Positions 18,692-27,820 of a stretch of 64,000 nucleotides of DNA are shown one piece after another; the stretch's first letter is position 1, and each line of letters opens with the position of its first letter. Source of the DNA: CALVGQ01 sp031551965. Its GTDB lineage: Bacteria; Bacillota_I; Bacilli_A; Erysipelotrichales; Erysipelotrichaceae. The stretch is from NCBI GenBank assembly GCA_031551965.1, contig JAVBMW010000023.1, forward strand, positions 52,780-116,779, written 5' to 3'. The translations under genes and the position numbers were made by a program. The notes under the pieces are model-generated. The model was not told the DNA's origin. It did no database searches and saw only the letters and a program-made list of their open reading frames with translations.

Positions 18692-19255
18692 ATGAAATTA
18701 ATAGCGATAGATTTTGAAACGGCGAATAGTTTTCCCGAGAGTGCCTGTGCTATCGGTGTCAGCGTATTTGAAGATGGAATTCAAATTGATGATTATTATA
18801 CATTAATAAAACCTTTATCGCGATATGGACGATTTGATTACAGAAATGTTCGGATTCATCAAATTTTGCCTGAACACGTATATGATGCTCAAGGATTTGA
18901 AGAGGTTTATGATTATTTAAGTCAATATTTTGAAGATTCTTTGTTTGTCGCTCATAATGCAGGTTTTGATATGACTGTTTTTGAAAGATGTTGTAAGGCT
19001 AATCACTTAACTGTACCTGAAATTTCTTATTTTGATACAGTAAAATTAACTAGAGAATTCTTTCCTTATATGGATCACCATAAGTTAAATGATTGTTGTA
19101 GCTATATTGGGATTGATTTGGATCATCACAACGCGGCAAGTGATGCACAGGCTTGTGCAATCATTGTTTTAAATTGTATGATTCTTGCAGATGAGATCGA
19201 TTTGATGAAATTTATTGAAAAATGTCAGGTGCCAATTAAAAAATTAATCAAATAA
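18692..19255 (+). CDS. DEDD-family 3'-5' exonuclease (DnaQ/epsilon-like)
   Basis: 187 residues. Exo I IDFETANSFP, Exo II VAHNAGFDMTVFE and Exo III HHNAASDAQACA contain the four acidic metal ligands and the His of the DEDDh subfamily. A stand-alone exonuclease, not fused to a polymerase; a role in DNA repair or RNA turnover is likely. It starts 3 bases after the ArsR stop with no separate ribosome binding site, so it depends on translational coupling. Confidence 0.85.
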   Translation: MKLIAIDFETANSFPESACAIGVSVFEDGIQIDDYYTLIKPLSRYGRFDYRNVRIHQILPEHVYDAQGFEEVYDYLSQYFEDSLFVAHNAGFDMTVFERCCKANHLTVPEISYFDTVKLTREFFPYMDHHKLNDCCSYIGIDLDHHNAASDAQACAIIVLNCMILADEIDLMKFIEKCQVPIKKLIK

Positions 19256-19258
19256 TAG

Positions 19259-19293
19259 AAAGTGTGACTTGCGAAGTTGAGGTCACACTTTTA
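19259..19293 (+). terminator. Terminator after the exonuclease gene
   Basis: AAAGTGTGAC (19259-19268) pairs with GTCACACTTT (19282-19291), followed by TTA; loop of 13 bases. Confidence 0.75.
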
Positions 19294-19323
19294 TAATAGA
19301 AGGAGTTCATGGAGGATTTTAGT

Positions 19324-20340
19324 ATGAATTTACAAGAAGTAAGAGATATCGCTAAACAAAGTTGTACAAAATGTCACGTTTGCCCTATTTGTAATGGAGT
19401 AGCTTGTCGAGGACAAGTTCCAGGTATGGGAGGGAAAGCTAGTGGAAGTACTTTTATCCGCAACGTGGAAAAGTTAAAAGAAGTACGCATTCAAATGGAT
19501 GTGATTGCAGAAGATAAATTGATCGATACATCAACGACGCTATTTGGCAAAAAAGTAAGCTTACCAGTGTATTTAGCACCAATTGCAGGGATCAAAAATA
19601 ACTATGGTGCTGAAATGACTGAGGAAGAATATGCCCACCATACATTAGTTGGTGCAGCAATGGCTGGAACAATTGCCTTTACTGGAGATGGTATGCATTT
19701 ACCAATGTTTACAGGCCCTCTAGATGAAATCGATAAACTAGATGGACAAGGGATCGCCACAATGAAACCTTGGAGAAAAGAAGGAATCATTGAACGTGTT
19801 GAAGCACTTAATATGAAAAATGTACTCGCTTTAGCAACAGATATTGATTCTTGTGGTTTACCACTATTAAGAAATAGTGCAATTCCAGTTGAGAATAAGA
19901 GTGTTGAAGCACTTAAAGAATTAAAGTCAATGATCAATGTTCCACTGATCATCAAAGGGATCATGACAAAAGAATCCGCATTGAAGGCACTTGCTGCTGG
20001 AGCAGACGCGATCATCGTATCGAACCATGGCGGTCGAGTAATGGATGATGGACTTTCAACTATTGAAGTTTTAGAAGAAATCGCTAATGCAGTCAAAGGA
20101 AAAATGACTGTCTTAGTGGACAGTGGATTTAGAACTGGTCTTGATGTTTTCAAAGCTTTAGCACTTGGTGCAGATGGCGTTTTAATTGGCCGTCCACTTG
20201 GACTTGTCGCAATCGGCGGACAATCAGAAGGAGTTAAACTAGCTTTTGAACAACTTCAAGAAGAACTAAGACAAACAATGGTAATGACGGGATGCCATAG
20301 TATCTCAGAAATTACTCGTGATAAAGTATTTGTAAAATGA
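19324..20340 (+). CDS. FMN-dependent alpha-hydroxy-acid oxidase-family protein
   Basis: 338 residues from ATG 19324, with GGAGG at 19310-19314; ATG 19309 lies only 3 bases after another AGGAG and is less likely. TIM barrel of the lactate/glycolate oxidase family: active-site SNHGGRVMDDG and FMN-phosphate loop ADGVLIGRP. The N-terminus has a Cys-rich stretch (CTKCHVCPICNGVACRG) found in clostridial members, possibly metal or cluster binding. Probably oxidises a 2-hydroxy acid; substrate unknown. Followed by a small lipoprotein gene. Confidence 0.85.
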   Translation: MNLQEVRDIAKQSCTKCHVCPICNGVACRGQVPGMGGKASGSTFIRNVEKLKEVRIQMDVIAEDKLIDTSTTLFGKKVSLPVYLAPIAGIKNNYGAEMTEEEYAHHTLVGAAMAGTIAFTGDGMHLPMFTGPLDEIDKLDGQGIATMKPWRKEGIIERVEALNMKNVLALATDIDSCGLPLLRNSAIPVENKSVEALKELKSMINVPLIIKGIMTKESALKALAAGADAIIVSNHGGRVMDDGLSTIEVLEEIANAVKGKMTVLVDSGFRTGLDVFKALALGADGVLIGRPLGLVAIGGQSEGVKLAFEQLQEELRQTMVMTGCHSISEITRDKVFVK

Positions 20341-20351
20341 GGAGGAAAAGA

Positions 20352-20831
20352 ATGAAAAAAATCTTATTTGTAATTTTTATAGGTCTATTAGTTTTAACAG
20401 GATGTACAAAAAAAGAAGAACCTAAGGCAAATTATACAGTTGAAGAATTAAGAGATGTTTTTACATATCATGGTTTTGAATATAGTAAAGAGTTTAAAAT
20501 GATGATGGGATCAGGAGACTTTGAAAGCTATAGCTTAATAGCTAAACATGGAGATGAAATCGCAAATTTCTCTTTATATACACCTTCTGGAGTCTATGCA
20601 CACGGTAAAAATAAGGATGAAGTAATTGAATTTATTGGTGTGTTTCAAGGTGATGACCATTGTGTGTTTAATCTTAAAGACGAAAAATTTTCTAGTGAAG
20701 TTTGTGGAGATGTAGCTAAAAGTATTGTTGAATCAGTAAAAGAAGAACTCAAGCTATTTATGGATACATTAGGTTTGAACGAATTAGATTTACATAATAT
20801 ATCTACAAAAGAATTTTATAATTACGAATAA
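20352..20831 (+). CDS. Small lipoprotein of unknown function
   Basis: 159 residues from ATG 20352 with GAGGAGGA upstream; the ATG at 20337 overlapping the previous stop is rejected. Lipobox LTGC after a short signal peptide; the mature part is acidic and soluble with repeated Gly/Phe beta-strand-like pattern. A terminator follows. No family recognised. Confidence 0.75.
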   Translation: MKKILFVIFIGLLVLTGCTKKEEPKANYTVEELRDVFTYHGFEYSKEFKMMMGSGDFESYSLIAKHGDEIANFSLYTPSGVYAHGKNKDEVIEFIGVFQGDDHCVFNLKDEKFSSEVCGDVAKSIVESVKEELKLFMDTLGLNELDLHNISTKEFYNYE

Positions 20832-20837
20832 AATAAT

Positions 20838-20869
20838 AGGCTGACTTTGAATGAGTCAACCTTTATTTT
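20838..20869 (+). terminator. Terminator after the lipoprotein gene
   Basis: AGGCTGACT (20838-20846) pairs with AGTCAACCT (20854-20862) with one mismatch, followed by a T-rich tract. Confidence 0.7.
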
Positions 20870-20882
20870 GGTTTAAGATATA

Positions 20883-21503
20883 TTACTTGTTTTTGATGGA
20901 ATAAAGACAACCACAATAATCTTGAGCATACATGCTTTGTTGCTTAACGATTTCGTTCCTTCTAAGCATTCCATTAGCTTTTTTGAAATCTGAGTAAAAA
21001 TATTTTACTGTTGGGTGCTTTGTTTCGAGTTCATGCCCGATTTCATTAAGTACTTGGCTATCTTTTTGTCTTGAAATAGTCATCACTGTAGTAAAATAAT
21101 CAAAATGATTTGTTTCTGCATAATGGTATGCTTCACTCATTCTTAGTGTATAACACATAAGACATCTTCTTCCCCGTTCTGGTTCATCTTTTAAGGGTTC
21201 CAGTTTTTTTGTGTAACTGATATTATCATAAGTTGGGATAATTAATTGAATAGGAATTTGAATTTTCTTGTTATAGAAATCTACATATTGAATAAGTTCA
21301 TTAAGTCTTCTTTGATATTCTTCTTCTGGATAAATATTTGAATTATTATAAAAAATAGTTATATCGAAATAAGGTTCTAAAAATTCTAGAGGAAAACAAG
21401 CACATGGCGCACAGCAAGCATGAATCAACAGTTTTGGCTTACATTCAAATTGTTTGATTTTTTCTAGCTCTTCTAAACTTTTTTGATAATAATTAGTCTT
21501 CAT
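20883..21503 (-). CDS. queH: Epoxyqueuosine reductase QueH
   Basis: 206 residues. The DUF208/QueH pattern is clear: HACCAPCACF near the N-terminus (adjacent Cys pair plus CxxC), RGRRCLMCYTLRM, and YCGCLYS at the end, which bind iron and an iron-sulfur cluster. It reduces epoxyqueuosine to queuosine in tRNA, the last step of the pathway, replacing the cobalamin enzyme QueG. It overlaps queA by 11 bases, so it is the third gene of a tgt-queA-queH operon. Confidence 0.92.
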   Translation of the reverse strand: MKTNYYQKSLEELEKIKQFECKPKLLIHACCAPCACFPLEFLEPYFDITIFYNNSNIYPEEEYQRRLNELIQYVDFYNKKIQIPIQLIIPTYDNISYTKKLEPLKDEPERGRRCLMCYTLRMSEAYHYAETNHFDYFTTVMTISRQKDSQVLNEIGHELETKHPTVKYFYSDFKKANGMLRRNEIVKQQSMYAQDYCGCLYSIKNK

Positions 21504-22524
21504 TGGTAATCAACATCGCATCACCAAAAGAGAAAAAGCGATACTCTCTTTCTATAGCTTCCACATAAGCTTTTATAATTAGTTCTTTAGTGGATAATGC
21601 ACTTACCAACATCAATAATGTAGATTTTGGTAAATGAAAGTTAGTTACTAGACAGTCGATAGCACCAAAATGATAACCAGGATAGATAAAAATTTCTGTT
21701 TGATCACTTTCCGCGACAAATTTTCCGTGTTTTTTTACATTAGCTTCCAACGTTCTACAACTTGTCGTACCAACTGCGATGATTCTGCGTTTTTCTTGTT
21801 TAGCTTTATTTAATGTGTGAGCTGCAACTTCTGAAATGTTATAGAACTCGCTATGCATAACATGTTCGTTGACATCTTCGACATCCATTGGCCTAAATGT
21901 GCCTAATCCTACATGCAATGTAATATCAACGATTTCAACACCTTTAGCTTGAAGTTGTTCAAATATCTCTTCGGTAAAATGAAGTCCTGCAGTAGGGGCT
22001 GCAGCACTTCCTTCCACTTTAGAATAAACGGTTTGATATCTTTCTTTATCTTCAAGTTTTTCATGGATATACGGTGGTAGTGGAGTTTGACCTAAATTTT
22101 CTAATATTTCCATAAAGATCCCATCGTAAATCATTTTTAGTTTACGTAAACCTTTTTCTCCAATTGATAAACATTCAGCCTTTAAAATTCCATTGCCAAA
22201 AGATAGTACGGTTCCTACTTTAACTACTTTGGCATTACCTACTAAACACTCCCAGATATCGCCATCCTGCTTCAATAATAAAAGTTCAACATGAGCACCT
22301 GTTTCTGGTTTTTCACCAAAAAGTCGTGCAGGGATAACGCGGGTATTGTTTCTTACAAGTACATCGCCGGCATGAAAATAATCAAGGATATCATAGAAAT
22401 TTTTATGCTCGATATTCCCTGAATTTTTATGTAGTACAAGAAGTTTAGAAGAAGCACGATCGCTTAAAGGAATTTGGGCTATTCTATCTTCTGGTAAATA
22501 GTAATCAAAATCACTTGTTTTCAT
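21493..22524 (-). CDS. queA: S-adenosylmethionine:tRNA ribosyltransferase-isomerase QueA
   Basis: 343 residues. Start chosen at ATG 22524 because the family begins MKTSDFDYYLP and AGAGG lies just upstream; the longer frame from 22605 runs into tgt. Typical QueA stretches: RNNTRVIPARLFG, SAAAPTAGLHFT, HVGLGTFRPM, and TNFHLPKSTLLML. It transfers ribose from SAM to the 7-aminomethyl-deazaguanine base to form epoxyqueuosine. The ATG is 2 bases from the tgt stop. Confidence 0.95.
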   Translation of the reverse strand: MKTSDFDYYLPEDRIAQIPLSDRASSKLLVLHKNSGNIEHKNFYDILDYFHAGDVLVRNNTRVIPARLFGEKPETGAHVELLLLKQDGDIWECLVGNAKVVKVGTVLSFGNGILKAECLSIGEKGLRKLKMIYDGIFMEILENLGQTPLPPYIHEKLEDKERYQTVYSKVEGSAAAPTAGLHFTEEIFEQLQAKGVEIVDITLHVGLGTFRPMDVEDVNEHVMHSEFYNISEVAAHTLNKAKQEKRRIIAVGTTSCRTLEANVKKHGKFVAESDQTEIFIYPGYHFGAIDCLVTNFHLPKSTLLMLVSALSTKELIIKAYVEAIEREYRFFSFGDAMLITNED

Positions 22525-22525
22525 A

Positions 22526-23656
22526 TTAAAAACCTCTGCCATCAAAACCGGATTGACTAAGAACTTGCTCTTTGAAACTTGTAAAACGATCTTCTTTGAT
22601 CGCAATTCGTGCCTGCTCAGTTAAATTGATCAAGAAGCGTATATTATGAATCGAAAGTAAGCGGCTAGCTAAACCCTCATTACATCGATGTAAGTGCCTT
22701 AAATAAGCTCTAGTGTAGTTTTGGCAACATTCACAATCACATTTAGGATCAAGAGGTGTAAAGTCATATTCGTAATCTTTACGTTTGATATTGATCCTTC
22801 CAACTGAAGTCATACATGTACCATGTCTTGCGATTCGAGTCGGAAGAACGCAGTCAAACATGTCAACTCCTCTTTCGATTCCTTCAAGAATGGCGTCAAT
22901 CGATCCAACACCCATCAAATAACGAGGTTTATCATCTGGTAAATATTTTATTGCATAATCGATCATGCGATACATCGTTTCTTTGTCTTCACCTACACTA
23001 GTTCCTCCGATGGAATAACCAGGAAAATCCATTTTTACTAATTCTTCTGCACTAAAACGGCGTAGATCTTCAAATTCTCCACCTTGGACTATCCCAAAAA
23101 GAGCTTGATCTTCCGGTCTTTGATGAGCGATTTTTCCTCTTTGAGCCCATCTAAGAGTTCTTTCAACACTATTTTTCATATATTCGTAAGTTGCAGGATA
23201 GGGTGGACATTCATCAAAAGACATAATAATGTCTGCACCAATTTTGTTTTGTACCTGGATTGATTTTTCAGGGCTTAAAAATAATGTTGATCCATCTAAA
23301 TGGCTTTTAAAGGTTACTCCTTCTTCTTTGATCTTGCGACTATCTGCTAAAGAAAAGACTTGAAATCCGCCACTATCGGTAAGCATAGGCCCATCATAAT
23401 GCATAAATTTCTGAACCCCACCTGCGGCATCAACTACATCTTCTCCAGGTCTTAACCAAAGATGATATGTATTTGATAAAATGACTCCAGAACCTACTTT
23501 TTTCAGATCTTCTGGAGTTAAAAATTTAACTGTTGCGAGTGTTCCTACAGGCATGAACATTGGTGTTTCCACAACTCCATGCGGAGTATGCAGATAGCCT
23601 GTTCTAGCTTTACTGTGTTTGTCGTTATGTGTTTTCTCAAAATAAAAGTTTTTCAT
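22526..23656 (-). CDS. tgt: tRNA-guanine transglycosylase
   Basis: 376 residues, usual bacterial length. DSGGFQVFSL holds the catalytic and base-binding Asp, FGIVQGG the specificity loop, and the C-terminal CDCECC followed by a His forms the zinc site. It swaps guanine 34 for preQ1 in tRNAs with GUN anticodons. First gene of the queuosine operon. No preQ1 synthesis gene lies in this window, so the base may be salvaged or made elsewhere. Confidence 0.96.
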   Translation of the reverse strand: MKNFYFEKTHNDKHSKARTGYLHTPHGVVETPMFMPVGTLATVKFLTPEDLKKVGSGVILSNTYHLWLRPGEDVVDAAGGVQKFMHYDGPMLTDSGGFQVFSLADSRKIKEEGVTFKSHLDGSTLFLSPEKSIQVQNKIGADIIMSFDECPPYPATYEYMKNSVERTLRWAQRGKIAHQRPEDQALFGIVQGGEFEDLRRFSAEELVKMDFPGYSIGGTSVGEDKETMYRMIDYAIKYLPDDKPRYLMGVGSIDAILEGIERGVDMFDCVLPTRIARHGTCMTSVGRINIKRKDYEYDFTPLDPKCDCECCQNYTRAYLRHLHRCNEGLASRLLSIHNIRFLINLTEQARIAIKEDRFTSFKEQVLSQSGFDGRGF

Positions 23657-23673
23657 ATATTTTCACCGAATTA

Positions 23674-23702
23674 ATTGTACCACAAGTTTTATCATTCTTT
23701 AA
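23674..23702 (-). promoter_or_regulatory. Promoter of the tgt-queA-queH operon
   Basis: On the minus strand, TTAAAG (23697-23702), 17-base spacer, TACAAT (23674-23679) preceded by TGG, an extended -10. It ends 17 bases before the tgt start. Confidence 0.45.
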
Positions 23703-23762
23703 TCATTCTTTGGTTTTCTATTCAAAGAGGAATGTGTTAAAATACTAATGTAGGTGAAACTC

Positions 23763-24221
23763 ATGAAATCAAAAGAACTAAAAATTTATAACATTCCAAG
23801 AGACGGAGCATCTCTATTAGTATTAACAGTTAAACCTAGAAAACAATTGATATTTGTTTTATCTTTTTCTTTGACTTTAATCATCTTATCTCCAGAATTT
23901 TATATGCTTGGTTTAGTTTTAGCTGCCATCAGTTTATTTGCGATCGTGGCAATGCCAGATAGAACGCTAGTAGAAGCTTATTATAGTATGCTTGTAGTTT
24001 ATGATAGTCGTCAAATTGATACTTGTTTTTGTGTATATTGGGAAGATATCTTAAATTGGCAATACATCAAAAAACCAGATCATGATAAAATGCGAATTGA
24101 ATTAATTGATGGTCAAATTGTTGAATTTGATTGTTTTAAAGATAAAAAATTAATGATGCTTATGAATAACTTAGCTCATGGTAAAGAAAAGAAATTAATA
24201 AAGAAAAGAGGAAGAAATTAA
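23763..24221 (+). CDS. Small membrane protein of unknown function
   Basis: 152 residues from ATG 23763 (GGTGAA upstream). Two adjacent hydrophobic helices (about residues 28-65) followed by a cytoplasmic domain with a bPH-like beta pattern (WEDILNWQYIKKPD). Basic C-terminal tail. First of three overlapping genes (stop/start TAATG junctions), so its function may relate to a zinc-ribbon protein and a cell-wall amidase. Confidence 0.7.
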   Translation: MKSKELKIYNIPRDGASLLVLTVKPRKQLIFVLSFSLTLIILSPEFYMLGLVLAAISLFAIVAMPDRTLVEAYYSMLVVYDSRQIDTCFCVYWEDILNWQYIKKPDHDKMRIELIDGQIVEFDCFKDKKLMMLMNNLAHGKEKKLIKKRGRN

Positions 24222-24673
24222 TGTTTTTTATTGCAGGAACAAGAACAAAAATAAAAAAAGAAAAATTTATAGGAATTCGATTTTGTCCAAATTGTAATGG
24301 ATTTCAAAAAATATATGCTATGAAAGTAATTGAACAAATAACTTTTTTCTTTTTGCCTGTTTTTTGGTGGACAAAAGCCTACATTAAAGGGTGTGAAAAT
24401 ACTCATGGTAATAAATTGAGTAAGGAAGAATATCAAAATTTAATTTTGAAATATAGTAACTTTCCTAATGAAGAAGATACAATGGAAATTTACCGCTTTT
24501 GTAATGCGATGGCAAAAGGTTATGAAAGTAATGAAGAGAATGCAGATAAAATATTCAATCAATTGAAAGATCGTTTTGATTTGAAAGGTTATGATGAAGA
24601 CTTTTTAGTATTAGTTAAAAATATATTAACTCTACAACAAACTCAGGAAGTTCAATCAAAAATCATTTTATAA
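24221..24673 (+). CDS. Zinc-ribbon-like protein of unknown function
   Basis: 150 residues. FFIAGTRTKIKK then FCPNC and a hydrophobic FFFLPVFWW stretch match the layout of short zinc-ribbon (zf_ribbon_15-like) proteins, but the second Cys pair is reduced to a single Cys in IKGCENTHG, so zinc binding may be lost. The C-terminal half is an acidic helical region. It overlaps both neighbours by one base. Confidence 0.6.
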   Translation: MFFIAGTRTKIKKEKFIGIRFCPNCNGFQKIYAMKVIEQITFFFLPVFWWTKAYIKGCENTHGNKLSKEEYQNLILKYSNFPNEEDTMEIYRFCNAMAKGYESNEENADKIFNQLKDRFDLKGYDEDFLVLVKNILTLQQTQEVQSKIIL

Positions 24674-25314
24674 TGGCTAAAAGAAGATTAAAAAAACAAG
24701 TAAAAAGAAATATGCAAATCATTGCGGTGTTATTTGGATTAGTAACTTGCATCGTACTTTTGGTATGTACAATGTTTCCTAAAAAAGTGTATGCGACAAA
24801 AGGTATCATAATGGGTAACGTGGGAGAAATTGAAGTTATCGAAATGATCATACCAGAAGGAAGTCAAAATAGACCTGGTATTCTAAGGGAGATCCATTAT
24901 ATCGTTGTACATGAAACTGATAATTTTTTCTCTAGTTCTGATGCGGACCATCACGCTAGATATTTATATGAAAATCTTACAGATATTAATTCTTGGCATT
25001 ATACTGTAGATGATCATAGTATTTATCATCAATTACCCGATGAGGAAGTAGGCTGGCATGCAGGAGATAAACAAACCGAAAATGGCGGTAATATGACAGG
25101 TATCGGTATTGAGATGTGTGTCAATGAAGGAAATGATTTTGAAAAGACAAAAGACATTACCGCACAGCTTATTGCGAAACTATTAAAGGCATATGATTTA
25201 GATATTGATGCAGTAAAAAAACATCAACATTTTTCAGGTAAAAATTGTCCAGCTCATTTATTGGATGAAAAATCTTGGGATGAATTTATTGAATTGATCA
25301 AAAAATATTTGTAA
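24673..25314 (+). CDS. N-acetylmuramoyl-L-alanine amidase (amidase_2)
   Basis: 213 residues. A basic N-terminus and one membrane-spanning segment (about residues 13-35) act as signal anchor. The amidase_2 domain shows zinc ligands in IVVHETDNF, SWHYTVDDHS and the later HQHFSGKNCP, with the catalytic Glu/Lys region between. It cleaves the bond between MurNAc and the stem peptide at the cell surface. Third gene of the overlapping set. Confidence 0.88.
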   Translation: MAKRRLKKQVKRNMQIIAVLFGLVTCIVLLVCTMFPKKVYATKGIIMGNVGEIEVIEMIIPEGSQNRPGILREIHYIVVHETDNFFSSSDADHHARYLYENLTDINSWHYTVDDHSIYHQLPDEEVGWHAGDKQTENGGNMTGIGIEMCVNEGNDFEKTKDITAQLIAKLLKAYDLDIDAVKKHQHFSGKNCPAHLLDEKSWDEFIELIKKYL

Positions 25315-25356
25315 CTATTTTAAAACTATTATAGAATTGATAAAGGTGATGAAAAA

Positions 25357-26208
25357 ATGGGAAAAATAGGATTAGTACTTGAAGGTGGAGGAATGCGAGG
25401 AGCATATACTGCCGGATGTTTAGCGTGGTTAGTTGATCATGAAATAGAATTTGATTATGGAGTAGGAATTTCTGCAGGTGCTTTAAATTTATGTAGTTAT
25501 CTTTTAAAGAATAAAGATTACCTTTATGATTGTTCAGTTACTTATGTAGCAGATAAAAGAAATGTAGGATTGATTCCACTAAGAAAAGAAGGTACTTATG
25601 TCGGCTATAATTTTATGTTTGATGAAATATTGGCTAAAATAGTTAAATATGATATTTCTGAACTTAAAAATGTGAAGACAAAAGCTGAAATTGGAATTTA
25701 TGATTTAGAACAGGCTGAAACAATTTGGTTTGATAAAAATGAATTAGATGAAGGACTCCGTTTATTAAAAGGAGCGTGTACTTTACCGATCGCTGGGAAT
25801 ATTGTAGATTATAATGGACACCGTTATATTGATGGTGGAGTAACTACAATGGTTCCTATTGATCAAAGTATAAAATATGGCTGTGATAAACACTTAGTAA
25901 TTATCACAAAGGATGAAGGGTATGTACGTAAGCCTGCGGGAAAACCCTTGTTGACTGCAACTAAATTTAATTACCCAAAATATCCTGCCTTGGTAGACAA
26001 TCTTAAAGTCAGGACAGATGTTTATTATAGTGAAATGGAAAAAGTACAAAACATGGTTGAAGAAGGAAATGCAATGTTATTTAGACCTACAAAACATTTG
26101 AATGTTAAACGTTTTTCAGGAGATCATGAAACTTTAGATCAATTATATAAGCTTGGCTATCAAGATATGGAAGATCGTAAAGAAGAAATATTAACATTTG
26201 TAAAATAA
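25357..26208 (+). CDS. Patatin-like phospholipase
   Basis: 283 residues. Oxyanion hole EGGGMRGAY, nucleophile elbow GISAG and the catalytic Asp in DGG (IDGGVTTMVP) define the patatin Ser-Asp dyad. No signal peptide, so a cytoplasmic acyl hydrolase like the YchK/RssA-type proteins. GGTGATG precedes the ATG. Transcribed alone and convergent with the dehydrogenase. Confidence 0.9.
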   Translation: MGKIGLVLEGGGMRGAYTAGCLAWLVDHEIEFDYGVGISAGALNLCSYLLKNKDYLYDCSVTYVADKRNVGLIPLRKEGTYVGYNFMFDEILAKIVKYDISELKNVKTKAEIGIYDLEQAETIWFDKNELDEGLRLLKGACTLPIAGNIVDYNGHRYIDGGVTTMVPIDQSIKYGCDKHLVIITKDEGYVRKPAGKPLLTATKFNYPKYPALVDNLKVRTDVYYSEMEKVQNMVEEGNAMLFRPTKHLNVKRFSGDHETLDQLYKLGYQDMEDRKEEILTFVK

Positions 26209-26213
26209 ACAAT

Positions 26214-27158
26214 TTATGATTTCTTGTAACCAGTATTTCTATCCACAAGATTGATCAATTGTTCATCATTTTCAAACTTGTTGATATTATCGATCGCAAT
26301 GTTGATAACTTTTGTGTAGGTTTGAGGAAGGTTGTAGTTACCGGAAACATGTGGCGTGATCAATACATTATCAAAGCGCCAAAGTTTATGGTTGATAGGT
26401 AGTGGCTCTGGATCAACTACATCCAACATGACCCCTTTGAAGTAACCTTGTTCCAACACTTCACACAAATCGTCAGTATGAATTGTTACACCGCGCCCTA
26501 CATTGATCAGTAGTGCGCTTTTTTTACATTGAGTGAGAACTTGTTTATTGATACATTGATATGTATCTGGGGTACTAGGAAGAGCTAGGGCAAGTATGTC
26601 AGCCTCTTTGACTACTTCTTCCAATTTGTCCATTGTGACAATTTTATCGGCGTATGGTGCAGGAGTGTCTGTTCTTTTAACGCCGATTATTTTACAACCC
26701 AATGCTTTCATACGCTGACCAAAGGATTGTCCGATATCACCATATCCAACGATGACCACTGTCGATCCTTCAACAGAATCAACTTCTCCTTGATTGATCC
26801 AAAGATGATTTTGTTGAGCCTTGGAGTAGATATCTAGTTTTTTGTAAAAGTAATAAACAGCTGCGATCATATGTTCTGCAATGGCATGACCATAAGCACC
26901 AGTTGAATTCGTTAAAACAATATCTGGATTTAAAATTTTTGCATATTGATCAGCACCAGCACTTTCAAGATGCATCCATTTTAGAGGGGCAAGGTTCACG
27001 AGTTCAGGTTTTATGTTTCCAATGATTGCATCAACATTTAAAAGATCATTTAATGTTACATCTCTTTTTTGTTTAAAAATGATATTACTTTTAGTTTGGT
27101 TTACAATTTGTTTTTGTATTTTTGGTGTTGTTTCGATTGTGAATAATATATTTTTCAT
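26214..27158 (-). CDS. D-2-hydroxyacid dehydrogenase family protein
   Basis: 314 residues. NAD-binding GYGDIGQSFGQRMKALG, catalytic Arg in LINVGRG, Glu in DVVDPEP and His in ITPHVSGN are all in place. It interconverts a 2-keto acid and a D-2-hydroxy acid; sequence alone does not give the substrate. Divergent from lemA with a shared 79-base upstream region. Confidence 0.88.
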   Translation of the reverse strand: MKNILFTIETTPKIQKQIVNQTKSNIIFKQKRDVTLNDLLNVDAIIGNIKPELVNLAPLKWMHLESAGADQYAKILNPDIVLTNSTGAYGHAIAEHMIAAVYYFYKKLDIYSKAQQNHLWINQGEVDSVEGSTVVIVGYGDIGQSFGQRMKALGCKIIGVKRTDTPAPYADKIVTMDKLEEVVKEADILALALPSTPDTYQCINKQVLTQCKKSALLINVGRGVTIHTDDLCEVLEQGYFKGVMLDVVDPEPLPINHKLWRFDNVLITPHVSGNYNLPQTYTKVINIAIDNINKFENDEQLINLVDRNTGYKKS

Positions 27159-27190
27159 ATTTGATTTTTCCTTTTCATTTTTACAGTTTA

Positions 27191-27206
27191 TGCTATACTA
27201 AGTATA
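27191..27206 (+). promoter_or_regulatory. Extended -10 promoter of lemA overlapping a palindrome
   Basis: TGC then TATACT (27194-27199). TATACT and AGTATA form a 6-1-6 inverted repeat (27194-27206) centred on the promoter, a possible operator. AAGGAGG follows before the ATG at 27238. Confidence 0.5.
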
Positions 27207-27237
27207 CAACAAAAGTTGACATAAGGAGGACTTAATT

Positions 27238-27783
27238 ATGTGGATCTTACTTGCAGTTGTAGTGGTACTTGTACTTTGGTATGTAATGACTTATAACAGC
27301 CTAATAAGTTTGAGAACGATGTGTGAAGAAGCGTTTTCGACAATGGATGTGTATTTAAAGAAAAGATATGACTTGATTCCAAATTTAGTTAATACTGTTA
27401 AAGGTTATACTAAACATGAATCAGAAACATTAGAAAACGTTGTAAAAGCCCGTAGCTTAGCAATGGGTGCTGCTACTCCTGAAGACCGTATGAAAGCTGA
27501 AGGAGAACTTGGTAATGCATTAGGAAGACTACTAGCGATTACGGAAGCATATCCTGATTTAAAAGCAAACACTAATTTTGTAACGATGCAAAATGATTTG
27601 AAAACTATGGAAAATGAAATCGCAAATTCTCGTAAATACTACAACGGTTGTGTTAAAACTTACAACATCAAAATTCAATCTATTCCTACAAGTATTGTAG
27701 CTTCAATTGCGAAGTTTACAGTAAAACCTCTTTTCGAAATTACTAATAGTGTAGAAAGAGAAAACGTTAAGGTGGAGTTCTAA
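27238..27783 (+). CDS. lemA: LemA family protein
   Basis: 181 residues. N-terminal membrane anchor (residues about 2-18) then the LemA helical domain: SLRTMCEEAFSTMDVYLKKR, YDLIPNLVNTVKGY and NSRKYYNGCVKTYN are hallmark stretches. Family function is unclear; members often sit beside DUF2207 or TPM proteins, as here, and are linked to envelope processes. Possible co-transcription with the next gene through a small hairpin. Confidence 0.95.
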   Translation: MWILLAVVVVLVLWYVMTYNSLISLRTMCEEAFSTMDVYLKKRYDLIPNLVNTVKGYTKHESETLENVVKARSLAMGAATPEDRMKAEGELGNALGRLLAITEAYPDLKANTNFVTMQNDLKTMENEIANSRKYYNGCVKTYNIKIQSIPTSIVASIAKFTVKPLFEITNSVERENVKVEF

Positions 27784-27806
27784 AATATCGCGCAAGCGAT
27801 ATTTTT
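27783..27806 (+). terminator. Hairpin with GCAA tetraloop between lemA and the DUF2207 gene
   Basis: AAATATCGC (27783-27791), GCAA loop, GCGATATTT (27796-27804), then TT. A 9-bp stem closed by a GNRA loop and only a short U-run suggests partial termination or processing that would make LemA more abundant than its partner. Confidence 0.6.
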
Positions 27807-27820
27807 AGAAAGGAAAATTA

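Noticed and set aside
19602..20153. 183-codon minus-strand ORF inside the FMN oxidoreductase gene
   Set aside because: Antisense shadow of a well-supported gene, no promoter or ribosome binding site.
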